Assembly: GCF_002216065.1 (NCBI RefSeq)
Contig: NZ_CP022282.1
Coordinates: 186,001 to 250,000 of the forward strand
DNA length: 64,000 nt
Direction of reading: 5' to 3'
From: Chryseobacterium sp. T16E-39
GTDB lineage: Bacteria > Bacteroidota > Bacteroidia > Flavobacteriales > Weeksellaceae
Below are positions 9,734-18,057 of this stretch, piece after piece; position 1 is the stretch's first letter, and every line of letters begins with the position of its first letter. Made by a program: the position numbers and the translations under genes. A model generated the notes under the pieces. It ran no database searches. It saw only the letters and a program-made list of their open reading frames with translations, and was not told the origin of the DNA.

Positions 9734-10300
9734 CTAAAGCTTAGTGTTGGCTCTTATGACACTTAACGTCTGTTGGGTTATTCCGAGATATGAAGCAATA
9801 TGTCCCAGGGATGCCCTCAATATGAGATCGGGAAAATTTTCCATAAGGTCTTCATATTTATTCTGTGCAGACTGGAACTGTAGATTGTATACCCGGTCTG
9901 CAAGTATTTTTATATGGTAAGCCATTATCGTTCTTACAAGAGTATTAAGTTTTGGATGTGCATCCAGTAATGATTCTATTTTGGAATAATCAACGATACG
10001 TATACTGCAGTTTTCCAATAACTGGTAGCTATAATGATCTTCCTGGTCAAGAAATACATTTTCCACAGATAAGAAAAAAGTGTCTTCTGCAAAAAAATAG
10101 TCTGTAATATCTTTTCCGTCTTTATAATAAAAAATACGGACCAGTCCTTTTTCAATATAAAAGACCTGTTTAGATCGATTACCACTCGATAGCAAGATAT
10201 GATTTTTTGGAAATTCCTTATAATCAAAGGCCTCATCAAGCAAAGTAATGAGTTCCTTTGATAATCCCATTTCTTTTTCAAGATATACACTCAAATCCAT
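9734..10300 (-). CDS. Crp/Fnr-family transcriptional regulator
   Basis: This 188-residue protein has an N-terminal cyclic-nucleotide-binding-like beta roll (about 20-120, with VFYIEKGLVRIFYYKDGKD). A short C-terminal winged-helix region follows (about 160-186, SLGHIASYLGITQQTLSVIR). The cysteines of Fnr-type Fe-S sensors are not present, and the canonical cAMP-binding residues are not evident, so the effector is unknown. The 5' leader contains the 6-bp inverted repeat CCATAT...ATATGG (10297-10314) over the start codon, a possible autoregulatory site. Confidence 0.85.
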   Translation of the reverse strand: MDLSVYLEKEMGLSKELITLLDEAFDYKEFPKNHILLSSGNRSKQVFYIEKGLVRIFYYKDGKDITDYFFAEDTFFLSVENVFLDQEDHYSYQLLENCSIRIVDYSKIESLLDAHPKLNTLVRTIMAYHIKILADRVYNLQFQSAQNKYEDLMENFPDLILRASLGHIASYLGITQQTLSVIRANTKL

Positions 10301-10770
10301 ATAAAAAGATATGGAACAAAATTACTGTTTTTATACTATACGAATAAACTTAATCTTATGGGGAACATTAAAAAAAATTGAATTTAATGATATGTGATTT
10401 TATATGCTTTATGATTTTCAAAAATGATAATTCCATTATCGTAGATTTTTGCAACTAATATGTGTAAAATATTAGGGAAAAACTATGGTGAAATATTAAA
10501 ATACAGATATTGTATCTACTTAAAATTTGCTCAAAATAATTAAGTGAGATTATTTTTTTGTTATTGGTTGATTTTTAATATTGTGATTTTCAATTATTTG
10601 TGTAGGTGTTATATGTATGTAATACCCCAGAATTACAGCTTGTAATTGATTGGATTGTATACTTGTGAAATCAAGAATCATGATCAAGTGAATTGTGCAA
10701 AATATCACTTTTATAATGACTATTGAAATGTGAAACTTTTTTTAAAAACAACCAAACAAAAGATTTATTT
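10301..10770. other. 470-bp AT-rich divergent intergenic region
   Basis: This is the divergent control region between the Crp/Fnr-like gene and the metalloprotease gene. It holds a perfect 7-bp inverted repeat, AATTACA-GCT-TGTAATT, at 10631-10647, about 125 bp before the protease start, which could be a dimeric regulator site. No gene or perfect TAnnTTTG element was found for the + strand. Confidence 0.4.
10317..10324 (-). promoter_or_regulatory. -7 promoter element of the Crp/Fnr-like gene
   Basis: Minus-strand TAATTTTG matches TAnnTTTG and lies 17 nt before the ATG at 10300. No clear TTG is seen at the -33 position. Confidence 0.5.
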
Positions 10771-13539
10771 ATGAAAAACAAATTAACTTTTGCAATTTTT
10801 ATTCCACTGTTAGTAAGTGGTATTTCTTTGCACGCTCAACGATTTATTGAGCAAAAAATCACTAGCAATGACGGAAGGTCATCATTTATTACATTTAATT
10901 CTGGTACTGCTGCTAAAGATTTAGCTTTATCGGATAATAAGAAATTCTTCTCGGAGGTTTTAAACCTTCCTGCCGGATCTGAAATGGTTAAAACTGAATC
11001 AGCAAAACTGTTCAGTGATTTTTCTGATGAAAGATACCAGCTTTACCACAATGGAATTAAGGTTGAGTTTGCCAATTATATATTGCACTATATAAAAGGT
11101 AACTTGGTAAGCATGAACGGTGAAATGTATGATACAGGTAATGTAAATACCCAGCCGACTGTCTCAGAATCTGCCGCACTTAATACAGCTATAAAATCTG
11201 TAGGCTCTAAAACGCTGATGAGTACTACTCCTTATGGAAAAGAAATCGGTTATCAGCCGAAAGGTGAGCTTGTTTTAATTCCTGTTGAAGCGTCCAATGG
11301 AAAATACAGGCTTATTCTATCATATAAGTTTGATATTTTTTCAGCTGAACCTTTTGTAAGATCTCATATTTATGTAGATGCCCAATCAGGAGCTGTACTG
11401 CTAAATGATCCGATCATGAAGCATGCTGGAGAAAATGCCCATGGAAAAGAATTGAAAAACAGTGCTTCTATTGGAGCTGAAAATAAAACAAAAGAAAATT
11501 TTGCATCAATTTTTGTTGCGGGAACTGCCCAGACAAAATACAGTGGAACTAAATCCATAGAAACCACCCTTGTGAATGGTAAATATACTTTAAGAGATAA
11601 TACAAGAGGAGGGGGAGTAAATACCTATAACAACAATAATGCAAACTATACCAGTCTTACAAAAAACGATATAACAGATACTGATAACAACTGGACTACG
11701 GCAGAGCATTCTTCAACAGGGAATGATGTTGCATTAGATGTGCACTGGGGTGTAGAAAAGACCTATGATTATTTCAAAAGTGCATTTAACAGAAATAGCT
11801 ATGATAATCAGGGAGCGGTATTGAATAGTTATGTACACGTAAGAAATTCCTGGGAGAATGCAGCATGGACAGGAAGCGCAATGGTATATGGTGACGGAGC
11901 TACTAACTTTAAGCCCCTTGGTGCATTTGATGTTACAGCTCACGAATTGGGACACGCGGTATGTCAGACCACAGCGAATCTTGTTTATCAGAGAGAGTCA
12001 GGCGCTATAAACGAAGGACTTTCTGATATCTGGGGAACAGTAGTTGAAAATATGTATGCACCGGATAAGCAAAACTTTTTAATTGGTGAGGATATTACTA
12101 AAGTATCACCTAATTATTTAAGATCGATGAGCAATCCGAATTCAGGATTATCAAAACAGCCGGATACCTACAAAGGGACTTATTGGAAAGATGCCAGTAA
12201 TTCATGTACTCCAAATCCTGATACCAATGATAACTGTGGAGTTCACTATAACAGCGGTGTACTGAACTATTGGTTCTATCTTTTGGTAATGGGAGGTTCC
12301 GGAACAAATGATATTGGAAGCAACTTTACAGTGAGCGGAATAGGATTTGAAAAAGCGGCCAAGATCGTTTATAGATTAGAAACTTCTTATCTTACTTCCA
12401 ATTCTAATTATAATAATGCTTTAACGTACGGAATTCAGTCAGCTAAAGATCTTTTTGGTGCTGATTCAGCAGAGCATATTGCAACGCAGAATGCATTTTA
12501 TGCGGTAGGTTTAGGGCAGGCATACACGGGTGGAGGAAATCCAACAACAGATACTCAGGCTCCTACTGCACCTCAATTGACATCATCTTCTACAACACAG
12601 AATTCCACCGTACTTTCATGGAGCGGTTCTACAGATAATGTAGGAGTAACCGGCTATGATGTATACAGAGGAACAAGTCTTTTAGGATCTACTACAACAG
12701 CTACAACTTATTCAGTAACAGGATTGTCACCTGCCACTTCTTATAGCTTCACGGTAAAAGCCAAAGACGCTGCAGGAAATATTTCAGGAGCAAGTAATAC
12801 TGTAAATGTAACCACTCAATCTGGTGGAACTACGACGACTTATTGTTCATCTTCAGCCAATTCTACATCTGATGAGCGTATCAGTAATGTGAAATTTGCA
12901 GACATTAATAAAGCTTCAACCGGAACAACAGGATATGAGAACTTTACTTCTACAGTAGGAAATGTTGTAAAAGGAAATACCTATTCTATCAGTATCACTC
13001 CGTTCTGGTCGTCATGGACGTACAGTGAAGCATATGCTGTTTATATCGATTATAACGGTGATGGTGATTTTACAGATAGCGGAGAGCTGGCATGGTCTAA
13101 AACAGCAAGTACAACATCTCCTGTTACAGGAAATATAACCATTCCAACGACAGCGATTACAGGGAATACAAGAATGAGAGTAATTATGAGATACAACTCA
13201 CTGCCAACTTCATCATGTGGAACGTTTGATTACGGACAAGTTGAAGATTATACATTGAGAATAGCTTCAGCAGGTGGAATCAGTTCATTGATTTCTGAGT
13301 CTGCAGCTACGAATAATACGATCAGCGTTTATCCAAATCCGGTAAATGATGTTATTAAGATTAAATCTGCTTTCAATTCCGAGTTCAAATATCAGCTTAT
13401 TGATGCTCTTGGAAAAGTAGTGTTGTCAGGAGAGACACAATCTCAATCTATTCATGTAGAATCATTACTTAAGGGAGTTTATATACTGTCATTGGATAAT
13501 GGTAAAGAGAAAAGTACTCAGAAAATTATTAAAAATTAA
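10771..13539 (+). CDS. Secreted thermolysin-like (M4) metalloprotease with T9SS sorting domain
   Basis: This 922-residue preproprotein starts at 10771, where a signal peptide begins (residues 1-23, ending HAQ); an earlier TTG-initiated extension is rejected. An FTP-type propeptide occupies about 30-230. The M4 catalytic domain carries HELGH at 391-395 and the third zinc ligand E415 (NEGLSD). A fibronectin type III domain (about 593-684), a GEVED-type domain (about 690-830) and a type A T9SS C-terminal sorting domain (about 845-922, with VYPNPV) follow. It should cross the outer membrane by the type IX system after propeptide processing and degrade external protein. It is monocistronic, closed by a strong terminator. 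Confidence 0.93.
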   Translation: MKNKLTFAIFIPLLVSGISLHAQRFIEQKITSNDGRSSFITFNSGTAAKDLALSDNKKFFSEVLNLPAGSEMVKTESAKLFSDFSDERYQLYHNGIKVEFANYILHYIKGNLVSMNGEMYDTGNVNTQPTVSESAALNTAIKSVGSKTLMSTTPYGKEIGYQPKGELVLIPVEASNGKYRLILSYKFDIFSAEPFVRSHIYVDAQSGAVLLNDPIMKHAGENAHGKELKNSASIGAENKTKENFASIFVAGTAQTKYSGTKSIETTLVNGKYTLRDNTRGGGVNTYNNNNANYTSLTKNDITDTDNNWTTAEHSSTGNDVALDVHWGVEKTYDYFKSAFNRNSYDNQGAVLNSYVHVRNSWENAAWTGSAMVYGDGATNFKPLGAFDVTAHELGHAVCQTTANLVYQRESGAINEGLSDIWGTVVENMYAPDKQNFLIGEDITKVSPNYLRSMSNPNSGLSKQPDTYKGTYWKDASNSCTPNPDTNDNCGVHYNSGVLNYWFYLLVMGGSGTNDIGSNFTVSGIGFEKAAKIVYRLETSYLTSNSNYNNALTYGIQSAKDLFGADSAEHIATQNAFYAVGLGQAYTGGGNPTTDTQAPTAPQLTSSSTTQNSTVLSWSGSTDNVGVTGYDVYRGTSLLGSTTTATTYSVTGLSPATSYSFTVKAKDAAGNISGASNTVNVTTQSGGTTTTYCSSSANSTSDERISNVKFADINKASTGTTGYENFTSTVGNVVKGNTYSISITPFWSSWTYSEAYAVYIDYNGDGDFTDSGELAWSKTASTTSPVTGNITIPTTAITGNTRMRVIMRYNSLPTSSCGTFDYGQVEDYTLRIASAGGISSLISESAATNNTISVYPNPVNDVIKIKSAFNSEFKYQLIDALGKVVLSGETQSQSIHVESLLKGVYILSLDNGKEKSTQKIIKN

Positions 13540-13587
13540 TCACTGATTTTTAAAGATTCCTACGGGATTAAAAATAAATGAATATCA

Positions 13588-13623
13588 AACAGCTGTGGAA
13601 TTATTTCCACGGCTGTTTTTTTT
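13588..13623 (+). terminator. Intrinsic terminator of the metalloprotease gene
   Basis: A 13-bp stem (13588-13600 with 13605-13617, one G-T pair), a 4-nt TTAT loop and a run of eight T. Confidence 0.9.
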
Positions 13624-13645
13624 AGATAGATATAATAGATGTTAT

Positions 13646-15088
13646 TTAGATATTCTTCATCCAGATGTAAAGATCTTCTTCGGAGGAGATCTGTAATCTT
13701 TTTCTTAATCTGTTTTTTCTGATCTGAATAGATTGGGGCTGGACAAAAGTAAAGGTGGCAATATCTTTTGTGGAAAAGTTAAGATAAATAAAAGCACAGA
13801 ACTTTAATTCTGAATTTTGAAGCTGAGGTTCAATGCTTATTAACTTAGGAAACAAAGCCGGATATACTTCCTGAAATCTTGTAATAAATGAAGGATCATC
13901 GCTTTTAGCCAATTGTATCACTTCATCAAAAGCAAGATTTAATTTCTGAGACAGTGCTTTGCTGGCATTTTCCTTTTCATTGATATTATTGATTAAAATA
14001 TTTTTTTGCATTTTATGAAGCCGCCTGTTAACTACTAAAACAATAATCAGCAGCAGAATAATTACAGTAGCTGCAAGCCCCCAATTGATAATGTACTCTG
14101 TTTTTGCTTCTAAAGGTTTTCGCTTTTCGTCAACAAGAAGCTGAACTGTGTCTTTCAAGTTTTTATCCTCGGTTTCCTTAATTTTGTCATTGAGAATTGT
14201 ATACAAGCGTAAATTATCCTGTGCATTTTTTGAATCACCTACTTTATGGTAGGCATCTGAAATGAGTAAATACAAATCCGGGAGATAATTAGACCCTTTT
14301 ATTTTCTTTGCAAGTTCTATTGATTTCTTATAATAAGATATAGCAGAGTCATATTTCTTTTCAGCATTATTGATCTGTGCTAAAATTTTATAGGTTTTAA
14401 ACTCGTAAAATCCCAGATTCGTTGGCAATGACTGGACTGATTTAATGAAGTATTTTGCGGAGTCTATCTTTTGTTCCTTGATTTTAACACCGGCCAAATT
14501 CAATGTTGCTATTTTTAAATTGGTTTCAAAACAGGAGCAGATCTTTTTCTTCTTTTGCAATATATTAATCGCCCTTTTACCAAAAATAGTTGCCGAATCA
14601 TAACTTTTTTTATCACAATAAGTGGTAGCTAAATCAATCATTGCTATTGTAGACTGATATATTTTTGCCGAATCATCCTTAATTTCGCTGGCAAGAAGAA
14701 TATTTTTCTTATACTTTACTATCGCTTCGTCATACATTTTAACGCCATAATAATTATTACCAAATAATCTGTTGATATCAATCTGGGTATTGAGATCTTC
14801 AGTCGTATTTTCCCTTTCCAGTAAATGCAGATAATAGATGCTTTTTTTGAATTGATTAAGCCTGTTATAACCATAAGAGAGATTCAGGCCAGCCGTCACT
14901 TTACCCTTGGAATAATCAATAGCTTTTGCCTTTTCAAATAAATCCAGGCTTGTGGCAATGAATTTTTCGGTATCTCCGGAGGCAAAAATAGTTTCAGTCT
15001 GTTTGAGTTTCTGATCGATTTCTTTGGTCGTCAGCTTTTGAGAATAAAAGGAAAGGGGTAGCCATAAAAAAAGTAAGAGTTTTTTCAT
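13646..15088 (-). CDS. TPR sensor-regulator with membrane helix and C-terminal LuxR-like HTH
   Basis: This 480-residue protein has a signal peptide (about 1-16), then tetratricopeptide repeats over about 30-310. A single transmembrane helix follows near 330-350 (WGLAATVIILLLIIVLVV), then a coiled-coil stretch and a C-terminal helix-turn-helix (about 425-480, FSTKDIATFTFVQPQSIQIRK). This periplasmic-TPR/TM/cytoplasmic-HTH architecture is common in flavobacteria and is thought to act as a one-component membrane-bound regulator. The gene converges on the metalloprotease gene; an 18-bp palindrome sits 40 bp upstream of its start. Confidence 0.8.
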   Translation of the reverse strand: MKKLLLFLWLPLSFYSQKLTTKEIDQKLKQTETIFASGDTEKFIATSLDLFEKAKAIDYSKGKVTAGLNLSYGYNRLNQFKKSIYYLHLLERENTTEDLNTQIDINRLFGNNYYGVKMYDEAIVKYKKNILLASEIKDDSAKIYQSTIAMIDLATTYCDKKSYDSATIFGKRAINILQKKKKICSCFETNLKIATLNLAGVKIKEQKIDSAKYFIKSVQSLPTNLGFYEFKTYKILAQINNAEKKYDSAISYYKKSIELAKKIKGSNYLPDLYLLISDAYHKVGDSKNAQDNLRLYTILNDKIKETEDKNLKDTVQLLVDEKRKPLEAKTEYIINWGLAATVIILLLIIVLVVNRRLHKMQKNILINNINEKENASKALSQKLNLAFDEVIQLAKSDDPSFITRFQEVYPALFPKLISIEPQLQNSELKFCAFIYLNFSTKDIATFTFVQPQSIQIRKNRLRKRLQISSEEDLYIWMKNI

Positions 15089-15127
15089 TATTATAAATAT
15101 CGTAATTGTGGTGAAAAATGGTTTTTA

Positions 15128-15145
15128 TGCAACGAATTCGTTGCA
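15128..15145. promoter_or_regulatory. 18-bp perfect palindrome upstream of the TPR/HTH regulator
   Basis: TGCAACGAATTCGTTGCA is fully self-complementary with 9-bp half sites. It lies in an otherwise AT-rich gap, 40 bp before the start of the TPR/HTH gene and about 130 bp before the -7 element of the divergent Crp/Fnr-like gene. No T-run follows, so a dimeric DNA-binding site is more likely than a terminator. Confidence 0.55.
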
Positions 15146-15272
15146 ATTCCTGAAAAATACAAATATTTTTTGTGTTTTTTGTTAAATAGTGCATTTTTAT
15201 TTAGTGCATGTACTGATCAGGTGTATATTGGAAACGACAGAAAGTATATAGAACCATCTGAGAATATTCGTG

Positions 15273-15280
15273 TAAATTTG
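15273..15280 (+). promoter_or_regulatory. -7 promoter element of the second Crp/Fnr-like gene
   Basis: TAAATTTG matches TAnnTTTG and predicts a leader of about 25 nt before the ATG at 15312. No -33 TTG at the usual distance was seen. Confidence 0.5.
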
Positions 15281-15311
15281 TTTAGCATAACCATTAATAG
15301 GTGAACATCAC

Positions 15312-15896
15312 ATGAAAGAAAGTGCTTTAATAAAAAATATTTCGAGGTATGTAACCTTAACCGCCGAGGAAGTTTTAACTTTTGATAGTTTCTGGACTGA
15401 GAAAACACTGGAAAAAGGAGACTATCTTTTAAGAAACGGAGAGGTTTGCCGGTATGATAATTACGTCATTTCAGGTCTGTTAAAAGCATTTTATATCAAT
15501 TCTGAAAATGGAAACGAAGAAATTCTTTATTTTTCTATCGATGACTGGTGGGCAACAGATATCGACAGTTTTTCCAAACAAAGAGCTTCTATCTACAATA
15601 TACAGGCACTTGAAAAAACAACTGTTTTGCAGATTAGCTACCATTCCTTTCAGCAGCTTTTGAGTAAAATTCCGAAATTGGAAAGGTATTTCCGCCTTAT
15701 ATTGGAAGGCTATCTGGTTGCCATGCAAAAGAGGATCATTTACAATAATATTTATGATGCGGAACACCGTTACTTTGATTTTTTAGAAACCTATCCCAAT
15801 ATTGCTTCCAGAGTTCCTCAGTATTTGATTGCATCTTATTTAGGAATCTCAGCTGAATTTATAAGCAGACTGCGAAAAAAAAATAAATCCTCTTGA
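15312..15896 (+). CDS. Crp/Fnr-family transcriptional regulator
   Basis: This 194-residue protein has a cyclic-nucleotide-binding-like domain (about 20-120, with KGDYLLRNGEVC and SGLLKAFYINSENGNEEI) and a C-terminal winged helix (about 165-192, YLIASYLGISAEFISRLRKK). It is more acidic and divergent than the Crp/Fnr-like protein at 9734, and no effector can be named. It is followed 62 nt later by a flavodoxin-fold reductase with an imperfect palindrome just before that gene's start codon, so it probably controls that neighbour. Confidence 0.85.
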   Translation: MKESALIKNISRYVTLTAEEVLTFDSFWTEKTLEKGDYLLRNGEVCRYDNYVISGLLKAFYINSENGNEEILYFSIDDWWATDIDSFSKQRASIYNIQALEKTTVLQISYHSFQQLLSKIPKLERYFRLILEGYLVAMQKRIIYNNIYDAEHRYFDFLETYPNIASRVPQYLIASYLGISAEFISRLRKKNKSS

Positions 15897-15934
15897 ACTA
15901 GGTCAATTTTTCTTTACTTATTAATCGGGAATTT

Positions 15935-15957
15935 TGCTTCATAATAATTACGAAGCA
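15935..15957. promoter_or_regulatory. Imperfect palindrome at the reductase start
   Basis: Two 11-bp arms (TGCTTCATAAT and ATTACGAAGCA) flank a single A, with one mismatched pair. The element ends one base before the ATG at 15959. A weak promoter-like GAATTTTG (15929-15936) overlaps its left edge, so it would cover transcription start: a typical repressor or ligand-responsive operator position. The adjacent Crp/Fnr-like protein is the obvious candidate binder. Confidence 0.5.
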
Positions 15958-15958
15958 T

Positions 15959-16585
15959 ATGAATAAAGTATTGATCATTAACGCAAGCGTTAGAAATGAA
16001 AGATCCTACAGCCGGAAACTGTCTCAACTTTTTGTAGACAACTGGCAGTCGAAATATCCTGAAGATCTGTTCACTTACAGGGAAGTTGGAACCGAACTCA
16101 TTCCGGGGATAGATGAATCATGGATTGCAGGAGCTTTTACGAAACCCGCAGACAGAACCGAAGAAAATCAAAAAGCATTGAAACTAAGCGATGAACTGGT
16201 GGATGAGTTGAAAGCACATGATCTGTATGTGATTGCAACCCCTATGTATAACTGGTCGCTTCCCAGCGGATTGAAAGCATACATTGATCAGGTGATGAGG
16301 TTTAATAAAACCTGGAAGTTCAGATCGGGAGTTCCTGATGGTGATTATGTTGGTTTACTTGAAAATAAAAAAATATTTATATTATCGAGTAGAGGAGATA
16401 CCGGCTATGGAGAAGGAGAGAAGAATGAACATATGAATTTTCAGACAACCTACCTGAAATTTATTTTCGGAATTATGGGAATAAAAGACATAACAGTATT
16501 TTCTTTGGATAACGAAGAATTTGGTGGGGAAATATTCGAAAATTCCAAAAAAGAGATTTTTGATAGAATAAGTTTAATTGAATAA
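15959..16585 (+). CDS. Flavodoxin-fold NAD(P)H-dependent oxidoreductase (azoreductase-like)
   Basis: This 208-residue cytoplasmic flavoprotein of the AzoR/quinone-reductase group has an N-terminal phosphate-binding segment (INASVRNERSYS, about 6-17) for FMN. The family motif TPMYNWSLPSGLKAYIDQV lies at about 97-115, and SSRGDTG at about 141-147 is also part of the FMN site. Such enzymes reduce quinones, azo compounds or nitroaromatics with two electrons. Its position just after a Crp/Fnr-like regulator suggests induction by an electrophile or quinone, which is inference. Confidence 0.85.
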   Translation: MNKVLIINASVRNERSYSRKLSQLFVDNWQSKYPEDLFTYREVGTELIPGIDESWIAGAFTKPADRTEENQKALKLSDELVDELKAHDLYVIATPMYNWSLPSGLKAYIDQVMRFNKTWKFRSGVPDGDYVGLLENKKIFILSSRGDTGYGEGEKNEHMNFQTTYLKFIFGIMGIKDITVFSLDNEEFGGEIFENSKKEIFDRISLIE

Positions 16586-16608
16586 AAGTGGGATTTTTTT
16601 AATCCCAC
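16584..16608 (-). terminator. Terminator of the histidine-kinase operon
   Basis: An 8-bp perfect stem (16588-16595 with 16601-16608). Read on the minus strand it is followed by TTTT, suiting the kinase gene that ends at 16629; on the + strand no T-run follows the stem, so it is weaker for the reductase gene. Confidence 0.6.
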
Positions 16609-16628
16609 CGGAACATTAAAATTGATCG

Positions 16629-17942
16629 TTATAAAAACCACAACTCAAAACTACTGCCTTCTTCCAATGCCTGATAATTAAGATAGCCACCGTGGGCTTC
16701 CATAATGCTTTTAGTAAGCGTTAGCCCGATTCCTGATCCGGTAGCTCTTGTAGTGAAAAACGGAAGGAAGATCTTGTCCTTAATTTCCGGGGTAATACCG
16801 GAGCCATTGTCTGTAATGCTGATAATGATCCGGTTGTTGTGTGATCTTACACTTGTTTTAATCGTTTTATGCTCTTTTTCAGAAACGGCAAAAATGGCAT
16901 TGAGATAAAGGTTGATGAGGCTCCTTTCGATCATTTTCTCATCAGCAGGAACCCTAAAGTCTTCTATTTCCAGAATTATTGAAATGTTCTGTTTTTCAAA
17001 TTCAGGTTTTAAAAAGCTCACGGCGGATTCAATTACTTTTTTCAGGGAAACAGGAGAGAAAACAGGTTTAGGTAATTCTGCAACCTGACGGTAATCATCC
17101 ACAAACCTTAGAAGCTGTTTCGATTTTGAATTAATGATCATCAGGCTTTCCTTCATCTCCTGCTGATCCTCCTTGTCTACAGTTTCCTGATTACTGATAT
17201 ATTCCAGATTCTGTATCAGGCTGTTTACGGGGGTCAGCGTATTGAGAAGTTCATGCGAAAGCACTTTCATCAAATTATTCCAAGCCATTTTCTCCTTTTG
17301 TTCAATGATTTTTTGAACAGATTCAAGCGTGATAATATAAAAACGGTGTTGTATATTTTTCACCTGTTTTGTTCTTAGTGAGAAAGACTGTTTGGAGTTT
17401 CCCTGGATGGAAATGTCAAAAAACTCCTGAGAACTGGTATAACCTGTATCTTCAATAATCTTATAAAATTCAGGAACTTTTGATGCATATGGACTCCAGG
17501 TATTGTATTTGGGAACCTGTAAAATATCAAGAAAAGCTCCGTTTACATAAAATACATCCCAGTTTTTATCTTTTTCCAAAAGGATCATAAGGCCTGTTTC
17601 CATCTGATCCAGAATACTCTCATAAAGAAGCTGTAAGGAAGATTGGGATAATTGTTCCTGTTTACTTTGGTAATATAAGCGAATGCTGCTGTCTAAAAGT
17701 TCTGTTCCATCTTCTTTTGGAAATAATGAAAAGTCTTTTCTTCGGATGGATGAGATTATTTTTTCAGTTTTTGCAAGCTGGGTTGTTAATGAATAATTTA
17801 TGAAAACTAAAAAGGCAATCATAAGTCCCGCAAAAAGAATTGCACTGAACCACTTTCCCTCCAGGAAAAAATGGTAACATGCAATTCCGCTTAGGATCGC
17901 AAAGAAATTATAAAGGAACCATTGGTAATTATGTCTACTCAT
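16629..17942 (-). CDS. Sensor histidine kinase of an NtrB/NtrY-like two-component system
   Basis: This 437-residue inner-membrane kinase has two N-terminal hydrophobic helices (about 10-27 and 32-50) with almost no periplasmic loop, so it probably senses a membrane or cytoplasmic signal. A PAS-like region covers about 105-210. The H-box contains H230 (SHELLNTLTP). The ATPase domain shows the N-box (LINLYLNAIF), G1 (DNGSGI) and G2 (GSGIGLTLTK). It lies 115 bp downstream of the NtrC-type regulator gene on the same strand, and should phosphorylate that regulator to control the divergent efflux operon. Confidence 0.9.
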   Translation of the reverse strand: MSRHNYQWFLYNFFAILSGIACYHFFLEGKWFSAILFAGLMIAFLVFINYSLTTQLAKTEKIISSIRRKDFSLFPKEDGTELLDSSIRLYYQSKQEQLSQSSLQLLYESILDQMETGLMILLEKDKNWDVFYVNGAFLDILQVPKYNTWSPYASKVPEFYKIIEDTGYTSSQEFFDISIQGNSKQSFSLRTKQVKNIQHRFYIITLESVQKIIEQKEKMAWNNLMKVLSHELLNTLTPVNSLIQNLEYISNQETVDKEDQQEMKESLMIINSKSKQLLRFVDDYRQVAELPKPVFSPVSLKKVIESAVSFLKPEFEKQNISIILEIEDFRVPADEKMIERSLINLYLNAIFAVSEKEHKTIKTSVRSHNNRIIISITDNGSGITPEIKDKIFLPFFTTRATGSGIGLTLTKSIMEAHGGYLNYQALEEGSSFELWFL

Positions 17943-17976
17943 TATTTTCTATGTATTTTAATTGTAGTCTTTAATT

Positions 17977-18004
17977 TTAGGTGTTAGGTGTTAGGTGTTA
18001 GGTG
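17977..18004. repeat. Four tandem copies of TTAGGTG
   Basis: Four exact 7-bp copies in a row, inside the 115-bp gap between the response regulator and kinase genes. Confidence 0.9.
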
Positions 18005-18012
18005 CTGGACAT

Positions 18013-18047
18013 CCCGCATCTCGTACCTCGAAACCCGTACCCCGAAA
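18013..18047. repeat. Five degenerate 7-bp units, C(T/C)CG-type
   Basis: The units are CCCGCAT, CTCGTAC, CTCGAAA, CCCGTAC and CCCGAAA, adjacent and in the same 7-bp register. They begin nine bases after the TTAGGTG array and are much richer in G+C than the surroundings, which suggests an inserted or slippage-expanded element. Confidence 0.8.
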
Positions 18048-18057
18048 CTCATCTCCC

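Noticed and set aside
17977..18054. CRISPR-like repeat array
   Set aside because: Units are seven bases long and directly adjacent with no spacers.
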